Part shown: piece by piece, positions 57,155 to 64,000 of the stretch | Layout of the letters: each line of letters opens with the position of its first letter | How positions within the stretch are numbered: position 1 is the first letter of the stretch | Assembly (NCBI GenBank): GCA_022565795.1 | Contig: JAIUMA010000002.1 | Location: 62,001-126,000 of the forward strand | DNA from: Balneolia bacterium | GTDB taxonomy: Bacteria; Bacteroidota; Rhodothermia; Balneolales; Cyclonatronaceae | Direction: 5' to 3' | DNA: 64,000 nucleotides | Notes under the pieces: generated by a model | Seen by the model: only the letters and a program-made list of their open reading frames with translations | What the model was told of the DNA's origin: nothing | Database searches by the model: none | Translations under genes and position numbers: made by a program

Positions 57155-57586
57155 ATGGAACTCGATTTAACCACTCCTGCCCTTCTTTTTCCAGCTATTT
57201 CATTGCTGCTTTTGGCTTATACGAATCGCTTTCTCACCATTGCGGGGCTTATAAGAGGACTATACCAAAAGTACCGGGAATCCCCCGACGATAACATTTA
57301 CGGCCAGATTGAAAATCTGCGCAGGAGAGTGAATATGATTCAGTCGATGCAGATTCACGGGGTAATTAGCTTGTTTCTTTGCGTGCTTTGCATGTTTTTG
57401 CTCTACGCAGGATATATACAATCCGGCAGCATTGTATTTGGCTTTGCCCTGCTGTTTTTGCTCTACTCTCTTGGCGTTTCAATAAGAGAGCTGCAGATTT
57501 CGGTTACGGCCCTCAACCTACAGCTCTCACAAATGGAAAATGATCCGGCCGGCAGAAAACAGGTCGCCGAATCGAATGGCAAATAA
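57155..57586 (+). CDS. DUF2721 family membrane protein
   Basis: 143 residues with an N-terminal LTTPALLFPAISLLLLAYTN, then NRFLTIAGLIRGLYQKY, both characteristic of DUF2721. Hydrophobic spans lie at about 8-24, 70-92 and 93-110. The function of this family is unknown. The gene is 10 bp downstream of the nucleotidase and probably on the same mRNA; it converges on the ankyrin gene with a 3-bp gap. Confidence 0.82.
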   Translation: MELDLTTPALLFPAISLLLLAYTNRFLTIAGLIRGLYQKYRESPDDNIYGQIENLRRRVNMIQSMQIHGVISLFLCVLCMFLLYAGYIQSGSIVFGFALLFLLYSLGVSIRELQISVTALNLQLSQMENDPAGRKQVAESNGK

Positions 57587-57589
57587 AAC

Positions 57590-58276
57590 CTAGTCGAGGC
57601 TTTCCTCGCTTAGCTCATCATCGCCATCTGTGCTTACGATATCGTCCGAAATATCGTCATCATCATCGTCGTCGTCATCAACAATGGGAGCGGTCGGCTT
57701 TTTCTTCTCTTTTTCTTCAACCGCACCGGCACGGCGCAGATAGGCCGCTACCTCAGGATGGTCGTTGTCGTTGGCTAAACGAAGCGCATTTTTGCCGCTT
57801 TTGTCCTTCACCCGAACATCGGCGCCGTGGCGCACGAGATAGGTACAAACGGCAAGGTGTCCTTCGCGTGCGGCGAGCATCAGGGCTGTTTGTCCCCATG
57901 ACTGACGCGCGTTTACATCAGCGCCGTGCTTCATCAGAAGCTTCACGGCTTCCAGCTGTCCTTCTCTCGATGCGATGATGAGCGCCAGTGGTCCGACTTG
58001 AGCTCCCTTTTCGAACAGGTAGTTCATCATCTCGATGTTGCCGTTCTCTGCGGCACGGTTAAGGGCAGTACCGCCCATTTTATTGGCAATGTTCGGATCT
58101 GCCCCCGCTTCGATAAGCGCTTTTAAAACGTCGAAATGATCCTTCTCAGCCGCATAAATTAAAGCTGTTGAACCACTCTTGGCCTGCTCATTCAAATCAA
58201 CACCTTCGCTGATAAGCTGCTTCAAAGCGTTCAAATCACCTTCTATTGCACAACTGTGTAGTTTTGGAATATCCAT
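57590..58276 (-). CDS. Ankyrin-repeat protein with acidic C-terminal tail
   Basis: 228 residues from the ATG at 58276 (MDIPKLHSCAIEGDLNALKQ). About five ankyrin repeats, for example SGSTALIYAAEKDHFDVLKA, GGTALNRAAENGNIEMMNYL and GQTALMLAAREGHLAVCTYL. The repeats are followed by a Lys-rich linker and a run of nine Asp with further acidic residues. The frame is open upstream to 58513, but that part overlaps the FKBP gene start and does not look like coding sequence. The protein is probably a cytoplasmic binding scaffold; partner unknown. Confidence 0.88.
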   Translation of the reverse strand: MDIPKLHSCAIEGDLNALKQLISEGVDLNEQAKSGSTALIYAAEKDHFDVLKALIEAGADPNIANKMGGTALNRAAENGNIEMMNYLFEKGAQVGPLALIIASREGQLEAVKLLMKHGADVNARQSWGQTALMLAAREGHLAVCTYLVRHGADVRVKDKSGKNALRLANDNDHPEVAAYLRRAGAVEEKEKKKPTAPIVDDDDDDDDDISDDIVSTDGDDELSEESLD

Positions 58277-58460
58277 AAGGGACTGTAAATATTGATAATT
58301 AGAATAGATTACTCGTTGATTGCCATCATGACTGAAACTAATACCATTTTTAAAAAATTCCACCATCAATTCGGTATGATTTTTATCCCGTGTTTTTTCT
58401 CCGGAACAGAACTTTGTTATCTTAAGGCCAATCCAAAAAACACATACATTTTTTCTCTCT

Positions 58461-59273
58461 ATGCTAACTAGTAAATCTTTTCTTTCAGTTTTCGCTCTAT
58501 TTCTGAGCAGCACTATTCTTTTCTCCTGCGGTCAGTCAGAAACCGAATACGAAGCCGACTTTCCGGAAGGTCTTCAGGTTGAAGACACCGTAGTCGGCGA
58601 TGGCGAACTTGCCAGCGAAGGCGACATTGTTTTGGTGCATTACACCGGATACCTCGAAAATGGTGAAATATTTGACAGCAGCCAGGAGCGTGGCCCGTTC
58701 TCTTTCCAGATTGGTGTAGGCCAGGTTATTGAAGGATGGGACAAAGGCTTCCAGGGAATGCGCGTTGGCGGTCAGCGTACGCTTATTATGGCTCCTGAGC
58801 TTGCCTATGGTGAAACCGGTGCCGGTGGTGGCGCAATTCCGCCAAATGCGACCCTAACGTTTGAAGTCGAGCTTCTTGACGTAACCCGTGAACCAGATAG
58901 CGTTTGGGATTACGACGAGGATGATGTGGTTACCACAGAATCAGGCCTGCAGTATGTAATTATCGCTGAAGGTGAAGGCGATGCGGTAGAATCCGGCGAT
59001 ATGGTGCATGTGCATTATGATGGCTTCCTTACCGATGGTACTCTGTTCGATACTTCCGTTCGCCGCGGTCAGCCGCTGGTGTTTCAGGTTGGCGTAGGGC
59101 GCGTAATTCAGGGATGGGATGAAGGCCTTGTAGGCATGCGGTTGAATGAGCAGCGTGTACTCATTATTCCGTCTGACCTGGCTTACGGTGATCAGGCCAG
59201 AGGCGACCTGATTCCCGCCGGAGCAACCCTGCTCTTCAACGTAAACGTGGTTGATATTATCCCCGCCGACTAA
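58461..59273 (+). CDS. Lipoprotein with two FKBP-type peptidyl-prolyl isomerase domains
   Basis: 270 residues. The signal peptide ends in LFSC (Cys23). The first FKBP domain (about 35-140) has VHYTGYLENGEIFDSS, VGQVIEGWDKGFQGMRVGG and AYGETGAGGGAIPPNATL. The second (about 155-268) has VHYDGFLTDGTLFDTS, VGRVIQGWDEGLVGMRLNEQ and AYGDQARGDLIPAGATLLF. Both retain the conserved Tyr, Asp, Trp and Phe positions, so both may be active. The repeat reflects an internal duplication. It probably helps fold envelope proteins in the periplasm. Confidence 0.93.
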   Translation: MLTSKSFLSVFALFLSSTILFSCGQSETEYEADFPEGLQVEDTVVGDGELASEGDIVLVHYTGYLENGEIFDSSQERGPFSFQIGVGQVIEGWDKGFQGMRVGGQRTLIMAPELAYGETGAGGGAIPPNATLTFEVELLDVTREPDSVWDYDEDDVVTTESGLQYVIIAEGEGDAVESGDMVHVHYDGFLTDGTLFDTSVRRGQPLVFQVGVGRVIQGWDEGLVGMRLNEQRVLIIPSDLAYGDQARGDLIPAGATLLFNVNVVDIIPAD

Positions 59274-59279
59274 TTTTTC

Positions 59280-59320
59280 AAAAGCCGTCACCGGCTCTTA
59301 GCTCGTGACGGTTTTCTTTT
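59280..59320 (+). terminator. Rho-independent terminator after the FKBP gene
   Basis: Stem AAAGCCGTCAC (59281-59291) / GTGACGGTTTT (59305-59315), one G-U pair, followed by CTTTTC. The GTG inside it is not a PhzF start. Confidence 0.75.
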
Positions 59321-59343
59321 CCAAACGTCCTAATCTTCAAGGT

Positions 59344-60273
59344 ATGAGCAGCATTCACATTAAGCAAATAGACGCCTTCACGCGTAAACCTTTTTCCGGC
59401 AACCCGGCCGGAGTTGTACTCGATGCCGACAATCTGTCCAGCACCGATATGCTGCACATCGCCAATGAAATGGCCGTTTCTGAAACGGCGTTCGTCCTGA
59501 AATCGGAAGACGAGGAGTGTGATCTCCGCATGCGCTGGTTTACGCCAACTCGTGAAGTCGATCTTTGCGGACACGCAACTATTGCAGCTTTCCACGCTAT
59601 GGCCGAAGAAAAACGATTCGGCCTCACCGTCAATGAGCCGCAGTCCTTTCTGGTAGAAACCAAGTCAGGCATTCTAACCGTAGACGTTGAGTGGAAAGAC
59701 ATGCAGCCCTACATCAAAATGGGTCTCCCGATTCCTTCGTTTTTCCCGTTTCCCGATGACTATTCCCTGCTTTGCGCGGCCATCGGCATATCCGAAGTTG
59801 AGCTTAGCAAAAAAGTAAAGCCGCAAATCACGCAAGACGGCTACTGCTACATTCCATTGGCCTCCTACGATAGCATGAAGACAATTGAACCGAACTTCAT
59901 GCTTATGAAAAAAATTGATGAACGGCACGACATAAAAGGTTTTGCGGTTGTCACTACCGATACCGGCGAACGCGACATCGACTGGCATCTTCGCTTCTTT
60001 GCGCCTACGCTTGGAGTGAACGAAGATCCGGTTACCGGTTCGGCAAACGGCCCAATGGCTGTTTTCCTCTGGCACAATGAGCTGCTCGACACGAGTAAGA
60101 AATTTTACTCGTTCAAAGGTTTCCAGGGATACTTCATGAATCGTCCGGGCTATGTTACCGTAAACATGCTCATTAAAGATGGCAAAGTAGATATGCTTCA
60201 AATTGCGGGACAAGCCGTTACCGTTCTCGACGGATCCATCCGCACACACCTGAACATTCCCGAGAAGCTCTGA
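59344..60273 (+). CDS. PhzF-family isomerase-like protein
   Basis: 309 residues from the ATG at 59344; the open frame begins earlier at a GTG within the FKBP terminator and is rejected. The PhzF fold: IKQIDAFTRKPFSGNPAGVV, then catalytic Glu in MAVSETAFV, RWFTPTREVDLCGHATIAA, and a late VNEDPVTGSANGPMAVFL. The protein is a two-domain diaminopimelate-epimerase-like enzyme. PhzF of Pseudomonas isomerises a phenazine precursor, but no phenazine genes are here and the substrate is unknown. Confidence 0.93.
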   Translation: MSSIHIKQIDAFTRKPFSGNPAGVVLDADNLSSTDMLHIANEMAVSETAFVLKSEDEECDLRMRWFTPTREVDLCGHATIAAFHAMAEEKRFGLTVNEPQSFLVETKSGILTVDVEWKDMQPYIKMGLPIPSFFPFPDDYSLLCAAIGISEVELSKKVKPQITQDGYCYIPLASYDSMKTIEPNFMLMKKIDERHDIKGFAVVTTDTGERDIDWHLRFFAPTLGVNEDPVTGSANGPMAVFLWHNELLDTSKKFYSFKGFQGYFMNRPGYVTVNMLIKDGKVDMLQIAGQAVTVLDGSIRTHLNIPEKL

Positions 60274-60302
60274 ATCTCAGGCTTCCGGTCTGCGGGAAAT
60301 AA

Positions 60303-60342
60303 AAAAGGGTGATGGTATCTGAGATGCCATCACCCTTTTTCG
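60303..60342. terminator. Bidirectional terminator between PhzF and the dienoyl-CoA reductase gene
   Basis: Long perfect-to-near-perfect hairpin AAAAGGGTGATGG / CCATCACCCTTTT with A-run and T-run flanks, between convergent genes. Confidence 0.85.
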
Positions 60343-60362
60343 TTTAATTAGCATTTGCGCAG

Positions 60363-61232
60363 TCACTCTTTCTTTTTCGCGGAAGCCTTCATCATATTAA
60401 AGAACTGCTTAATCTGCTCTCGCGGAGCAGCCTGCGCAATAAAGTTAAACTGGCCCGCCTTCAGTCGCTCTCCTCCGTCGATGGTGATGCACTCCCCGGT
60501 GATATAGCCAGAAGCATCTGAAATGAGAAAGCTGGCCAGATTAGCAAGCTCCTCGTGTTCACCGTACCTGCCCGCCGGAATCTGATTCTTGTACGCCTGC
60601 TCCATTTTCGGGTCGGGCATCAGACGTGTCCAGGCGCCTTCGGTTGGAAACGGCCCTGGCGCAATGCTGTTCACTCTGATGTTGTACGTGGCCCACTCGT
60701 ATGCCAGAGAGTTGGTCATCGCATAGACGCCCGCTTTGGCGCATGCTGAGGGCATCACAAAGGCCGATCCGGTCTCGGTGTAGGTAGTTACAATGTTCAG
60801 TACGGAAGAGGCTCTCTTCGCCTTTATCGCGCGCTGACCAAAATGCTGCGTACAGTTAAACGTGCCGTGAAGCACAATATCCACAACTGATTTAAACGCA
60901 TTCGGACTCAGATCTTCGGATGCTGATAAAAAGTTACCGGCTGCATTGTTCAGAAGCACATTCAGGCCGCCCGTTTCAGCTTCCAGAGCGTCCACCATGC
61001 GGCCGACGGCTTCGTAGTCACGAACATCCACTACATGCGTGAGCGTCTTTTTTCCGGCTGAGGAAGCAGCGTCAATTTTTGTGGCTGCTTTTTTAAGCTT
61101 TTCTTCCGTTCGGCCGCATATAGCAACGGTTGCACCGAGTTCGGCAAAACCGGTAGCCATAGCCAGCCCGAGGCCGCTTCCTCCTCCCGTAACCAGCACC
61201 GTTTTGGAGGCAAGCGCATCATCTTTAAACAT
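60363..61232 (-). CDS. 2,4-dienoyl-CoA reductase of the SDR (DECR1) type
   Basis: 289 residues. The cofactor site TGGGSGLGLAMATGF and VLLNNAAGNF are followed by IVTTYTETGSAFVMPSACAK (Tyr151, Lys166), the non-classical spacing seen in mitochondrial DECR1 rather than YxxxK. A further GPFPTEGAWTRLMP, then RYGEHEELANLASFLISDAS and IDGGE keep the DECR pattern. The enzyme would reduce 2,4-dienoyl-CoA so that polyunsaturated acyl chains can enter beta-oxidation. It starts 3 bp after the acyl-CoA synthetase stop and is probably translated from the same mRNA. Confidence 0.88.
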   Translation of the reverse strand: MFKDDALASKTVLVTGGGSGLGLAMATGFAELGATVAICGRTEEKLKKAATKIDAASSAGKKTLTHVVDVRDYEAVGRMVDALEAETGGLNVLLNNAAGNFLSASEDLSPNAFKSVVDIVLHGTFNCTQHFGQRAIKAKRASSVLNIVTTYTETGSAFVMPSACAKAGVYAMTNSLAYEWATYNIRVNSIAPGPFPTEGAWTRLMPDPKMEQAYKNQIPAGRYGEHEELANLASFLISDASGYITGECITIDGGERLKAGQFNFIAQAAPREQIKQFFNMMKASAKKKE

Positions 61233-61235
61233 AGA

Positions 61236-63008
61236 TTATCCTTCGTAGATTTTCTCAATTTCGCCTTTGTACTTGTCGTGTACAACACGGCGCTTGGTTT
61301 TCATAGTTGGCGTAAGCTCACCGCCATCAATACTGAAGATATCATCAAGCAGCGCAAATTTCTTGATCTGCTCCCAGGCCGGAAGAAGTTCATTCATGTT
61401 GTCCACTTCTTTCTGAATAAGGTTTTCGACCTGCTGGTTAAAATCAGGCTTGTTTTCGGCATCACTACCGAGCTTATCACGAATAGCATCCATGTTCGGT
61501 ACCAGAAGCGCGGAGCAGAATTTCCTGCTGGCCCCAAGCACAACCACCTGCTCGATGAGGGGGCTGTTCAGCAAGGTGTTTTCAACGTGCTGCGGAGCAA
61601 CGTATTTACCGGTGGAAAGTTTAAAAATATCCTTTTTGCGATCGGTGATGTATAAAAAGCCCTCATCATCAATCCGGCCCACATCACCAGTTTTGAACCA
61701 TCCGTCTGAGGTCATCACCTCAGCCGTGGCTTCAGGGTTGTTGTAATATCCCTGCATGATGTTCGGCCCGCGGGCAAGGATTTCACCGTCTTCGGCGATT
61801 TCAAGCTCCACGCAGCGAAGCTTCTTCCCGGATGAACCCTCCCGAATGCTTCCCAACGTAGTTACACTTAATACTGGTGATGTCTCCGTCAAGCCATATC
61901 CCTGCTGGCACTGAAGTCCAATTGCGGTAAAAAAGTTCATGAGGTTAGGTGATAGCGCTGCCCCGCCGGAAATAAACCCAACCAGATTCCCACCAAAACC
62001 GGCACGTATTTTCTTGTAGACCAACATGTCGGCGATCTTCCTTTTAAACGCTTCAAAACCAGCCGGCGGATTGTTGATACTATACGATTCCGCCAGTCCG
62101 ATTGCCCACAGGCCCAGTTTCTGTTTGACACCGGTTGCGCTGCCTACTTTGTTGATAATGCCGGTGTGTATTTTTTCTAAAAGCCTCGGAACCGTTGCAA
62201 AAAACATCGGCTTGTGAAAGGCCAAATCATCCTTAATCTCTTCCACTACCTCGATGTAATAGATCGGATAGCCGATGTTCATGTAAAGATAGTTGAGCAT
62301 CCGCTCGAAAATGTGCGACAGCGGCAGATAGGACAGAATTTTACCGCCGCGCTCTTTTTCAATATCAAAGGGTATACGCTCGATTGAATACTGCACATTA
62401 GATGAAATGTTATGATGGGTAAGCATCACACCTTTCGGCTTTCCTGTCGTGCCGGAAGTATAGATAAAGGAAGCAAGGTCATCAGGCTTTACGGCGCTCC
62501 GAAGCTCATCGAAGAGAGTCGGCTTTTCTGCATCCAGCTTTTTGCCGCTTTCGAGAACCTCATCCATCATCGTAATCCCCTTCTCACCGGTCGAAACCAG
62601 ACAAACTACTTTGAGACCATCAACCTGCTTATACAGATCTTTAAAGTTGTTGAAGAGTTTGTCCTGAGAGAAGAGATATATTTTTGAGCCCGAATCCTCG
62701 ATGATATACTTGATTTGATCACCCGGCTGCGTGCTGTAAATAGGCACATTAACCGCTCCGACAGACAATATGGCCTGGTCGGCTATCATCCATTCAACCG
62801 AGTTTTCGGAATGAAGGGCAATCCGGTCGCCGTGTTTAACGCCCATACTCTGCAGTCCGAGGGCAAAATGGCGTACCTTAGTTTGGAAATCTTCGAGCGT
62901 GGTTTCAGTCCACGAGCCGTTGCGCTTGGTAGCCCCGATCAGGCCTGTGCTGTTGCGGGATTTTCCGGCTTCTGCAATTTCGAAAATGGTGGAAGGCTTA
63001 AACTCCAT
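61236..63008 (-). CDS. Long-chain acyl-CoA synthetase (AMP-forming)
   Basis: 590 residues. The ANL-family motifs are YTSGTTGKPKGVMLTHHN (A3), then GYGLTETSPV (A5), GWFKTGDVG (A7), and YITDRKKDIFKLSTGKYVAP (A8). The FKLSTGKYVAP form is typical of the long-chain (FAA1/FadD15-like) branch. The enzyme activates free fatty acids to acyl-CoA at the membrane. It heads an operon with the DECR-type reductase and is divergent from the thioesterase gene (137-bp gap). Confidence 0.94.
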   Translation of the reverse strand: MEFKPSTIFEIAEAGKSRNSTGLIGATKRNGSWTETTLEDFQTKVRHFALGLQSMGVKHGDRIALHSENSVEWMIADQAILSVGAVNVPIYSTQPGDQIKYIIEDSGSKIYLFSQDKLFNNFKDLYKQVDGLKVVCLVSTGEKGITMMDEVLESGKKLDAEKPTLFDELRSAVKPDDLASFIYTSGTTGKPKGVMLTHHNISSNVQYSIERIPFDIEKERGGKILSYLPLSHIFERMLNYLYMNIGYPIYYIEVVEEIKDDLAFHKPMFFATVPRLLEKIHTGIINKVGSATGVKQKLGLWAIGLAESYSINNPPAGFEAFKRKIADMLVYKKIRAGFGGNLVGFISGGAALSPNLMNFFTAIGLQCQQGYGLTETSPVLSVTTLGSIREGSSGKKLRCVELEIAEDGEILARGPNIMQGYYNNPEATAEVMTSDGWFKTGDVGRIDDEGFLYITDRKKDIFKLSTGKYVAPQHVENTLLNSPLIEQVVVLGASRKFCSALLVPNMDAIRDKLGSDAENKPDFNQQVENLIQKEVDNMNELLPAWEQIKKFALLDDIFSIDGGELTPTMKTKRRVVHDKYKGEIEKIYEG

Positions 63009-63145
63009 ATTCCTGTATATTTTGGGTGAAGGATAACCTGAGCTGTATGATATGTACCCGATACCGCTTTGTTAGCTGAAAGTTAAACAGTTGATCAATT
63101 CTTACCTGCAATATCCATGATTTACTAAAAGTTTCAAAACCAATT

Positions 63146-63580
63146 ATGCAAGTAGACGAAGATTTAAAGCCTTTGGTAAACGCTTTTCTGAAGCAAGAGC
63201 GCAAAAACATGGGTGATGCTCTCGGAATCAGCTTTACGGTTTTCACCAGAAACCGGGTTGAAGCCACCATGCCCGTGAATGAGAACACAATCCAGCCGTT
63301 TGGTCTGCTTCACGGAGGAGCTTCCGTAGCACTTGGAGAAACAATTTGTTCGGTTGGCGCATGGCTGAACACCGATCAGGAAAAACAGACGGCCGTTGGA
63401 CTGGAAATTAACGCGAACCATATTCGTGCTGTACGAACGGGCACTGTCACCGGTGTAGCCACCCCGGTTCACAAAGGCGCATCAACCCAGGTCTGGAAGT
63501 ATGAAATCTTTACCGAGACAGAAAAGCTGGTCTGCTCAGGGCGCTGTACCATGGCCGTTATCCAAAAACGGAAACCCTGA
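63146..63580 (+). CDS. Hotdog-fold acyl-CoA thioesterase (PaaI/MenI-like)
   Basis: 144 residues. The active-site stretch is NTIQPFGLLHGGASVALGET, in which the Glu is the usual catalytic base, then EINANHIRAVRTGTVTGVA and CSGRCTMAV. It resembles YdiI/MenI, which releases 1,4-dihydroxy-2-naphthoate from its CoA ester in menaquinone synthesis, but the sequence alone cannot separate it from general acyl-CoA thioesterases. It is divergent from the acyl-CoA synthetase gene. Confidence 0.9.
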   Translation: MQVDEDLKPLVNAFLKQERKNMGDALGISFTVFTRNRVEATMPVNENTIQPFGLLHGGASVALGETICSVGAWLNTDQEKQTAVGLEINANHIRAVRTGTVTGVATPVHKGASTQVWKYEIFTETEKLVCSGRCTMAVIQKRKP

Positions 63581-63584
63581 CATC

Positions 63585-64000
63585 TCAGGCCACAATCATG
63601 CGTAGCAGCTTTCGCTTGGCCACCGGAAACAAAGTGGAATCGAAGGAGAACTCCAGCGGCGTATGAAAGGCAAAGGTGGCAGGATTTGGCATATCCTTAA
63701 ACTCGCGGATGAGCTCCAGCTTGATGGCTCCCGGGCTTGAATAGGACGAAATGCCATCATCCAGCGTTTTAAGCAATCTTGTTTTCAGCGCCCTATAGGT
63801 TTCGCGCGCATCGAGGTAAATGGACATCTCATACCTGAACAACCTTAACGATCCCGTTTCATGATCCGGCAGAAACAGGTAGCCCTCATCTTTGTAGCCC
63901 GGCTGAATACCTACCGAGTCCACCTGAAGGTTTTCATCCACAAACTCATAAATGCTGATTCCCTCACGAATGGCTTCTTCAATAAGCGGCTGTGCCCATT
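63585..64000 (-). CDS. C-terminal part of an unknown protein, cut by the window end
   Basis: On the minus strand the frame is open from the window edge to the stop at 63585, giving at least 138 residues. A GTG at 63941 is the first in-frame start visible, but the open frame continues upstream without a stop, so the true start is probably outside. It contains SIYEFVDENLQVDSVGIQPG and a Leu/Arg-rich SGSLRLFRYE-like middle. I do not recognise a family. The gene converges on the thioesterase with a 4-bp gap. Confidence 0.6.
   Translation of the reverse strand, partial: WAQPLIEEAIREGISIYEFVDENLQVDSVGIQPGYKDEGYLFLPDHETGSLRLFRYEMSIYLDARETYRALKTRLLKTLDDGISSYSSPGAIKLELIREFKDMPNPATFAFHTPLEFSFDSTLFPVAKRKLLRMIVA

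Noticed and set aside
59305-59343. GTG start 13 codons before PhzF
   Set aside because: Located in the stem of the FKBP terminator; the ATG at 59344 matches the family N-terminus.
59674-60249. 191-residue antisense frame over PhzF
   Set aside because: Shadow of a well-supported gene.

Overview
The window is ordinary, gene-dense chromosome of a Gram-negative member of the FCB group. The best guess is Balneolota (Balneolaceae) or a close relative in Bacteroidota/Rhodothermota. The evidence is two secreted proteins with type A C-terminal sorting domains of the type IX secretion system (T9SS), a small Bacteroidota-type histone H1-like gene, a YncD-like TonB receptor, many lipoproteins, a DUF58/VWA 'aerotolerance' cluster and mostly weak Shine-Dalgarno sites. 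Base composition looks close to 50% G+C by eye and is even throughout. I found no rRNA or tRNA gene, CRISPR array, insertion sequence, phage gene or integrase, so this is a core region rather than an island. The species call is inference.

Layout. 1-4.3 kb: the 3' end of gcvH, guaA, and an envelope protein pairing a repeat domain with a periplasmic-binding domain. 4.3-8.2 kb: a minus-strand cluster of phosphopantetheinyl transferase, a degenerate MEMO-like protein, a Rossmann/DUF2520 protein, an alkyltransferase-like protein, an unknown and a carboxylesterase. 8.3-11.8 kb: DUF4149 membrane protein, lysS, and a LolC/E-type permease. 11.8-15.7 kb: a TetR regulator, a 2OG-Fe(II) oxygenase, sucD and ald. 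16-22.2 kb: DUF58, a DUF4381-like protein and a BatA-like VWA protein, then hisF, hisIE and pgm. 22.3-30.7 kb: small lipoprotein, TonB receptor, gapA, MFS transporter, gdhA and an M48 protease. 30.8-36 kb (minus): trmB, pdxH, an SDR, two universal stress proteins and a class III aminotransferase. 36.3-40.2 kb: two T9SS cargo genes. 40-47.5 kb: thioredoxin-like protein, an unknown 'HEWAMVY' family protein, an orphan solute-binding lipoprotein, fabH, ltaE, hbd and lysA. 47.8-55.1 kb: a tight plus-strand operon of a penicillin-acylase-like protein, a BadF-type sugar kinase, a GH3/beta-lactamase fusion, a tandem cytidine deaminase and an unknown. 55.2-60.3 kb: histone H1-like gene, 5'-nucleotidase, DUF2721, ankyrin protein, double FKBP lipoprotein and PhzF. 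60.4-64 kb: a DECR-type dienoyl-CoA reductase with an acyl-CoA synthetase, a hotdog thioesterase, and a gene cut by the window end.

How the genes fit together. Central metabolism is prominent: glycine cleavage, GMP synthesis, succinyl-CoA ligase, GAPDH, phosphoglucomutase, and the amino-acid-linked ald, gdhA, lysA and ltaE. A second theme is the envelope: the LolC/E-type permease, lipoproteins, T9SS cargo, M48 protease, and a probable peptidoglycan-fragment recycling operon at 47.8-53.7 kb. A third is fatty-acid handling: fabH, hbd, acyl-CoA synthetase, dienoyl-CoA reductase and thioesterase.

I see no clear new multi-gene defence or mobile system. The points most worth a second look are: the penicillin-acylase relative with no visible N-terminal nucleophile motif, in the recycling operon; the tandem cytidine deaminase whose first half is dead; the degenerate MEMO-like protein; the uncharacterised HEWAMVY family protein; and a palindrome TCGAWTCGA found upstream of three separate transcription units.
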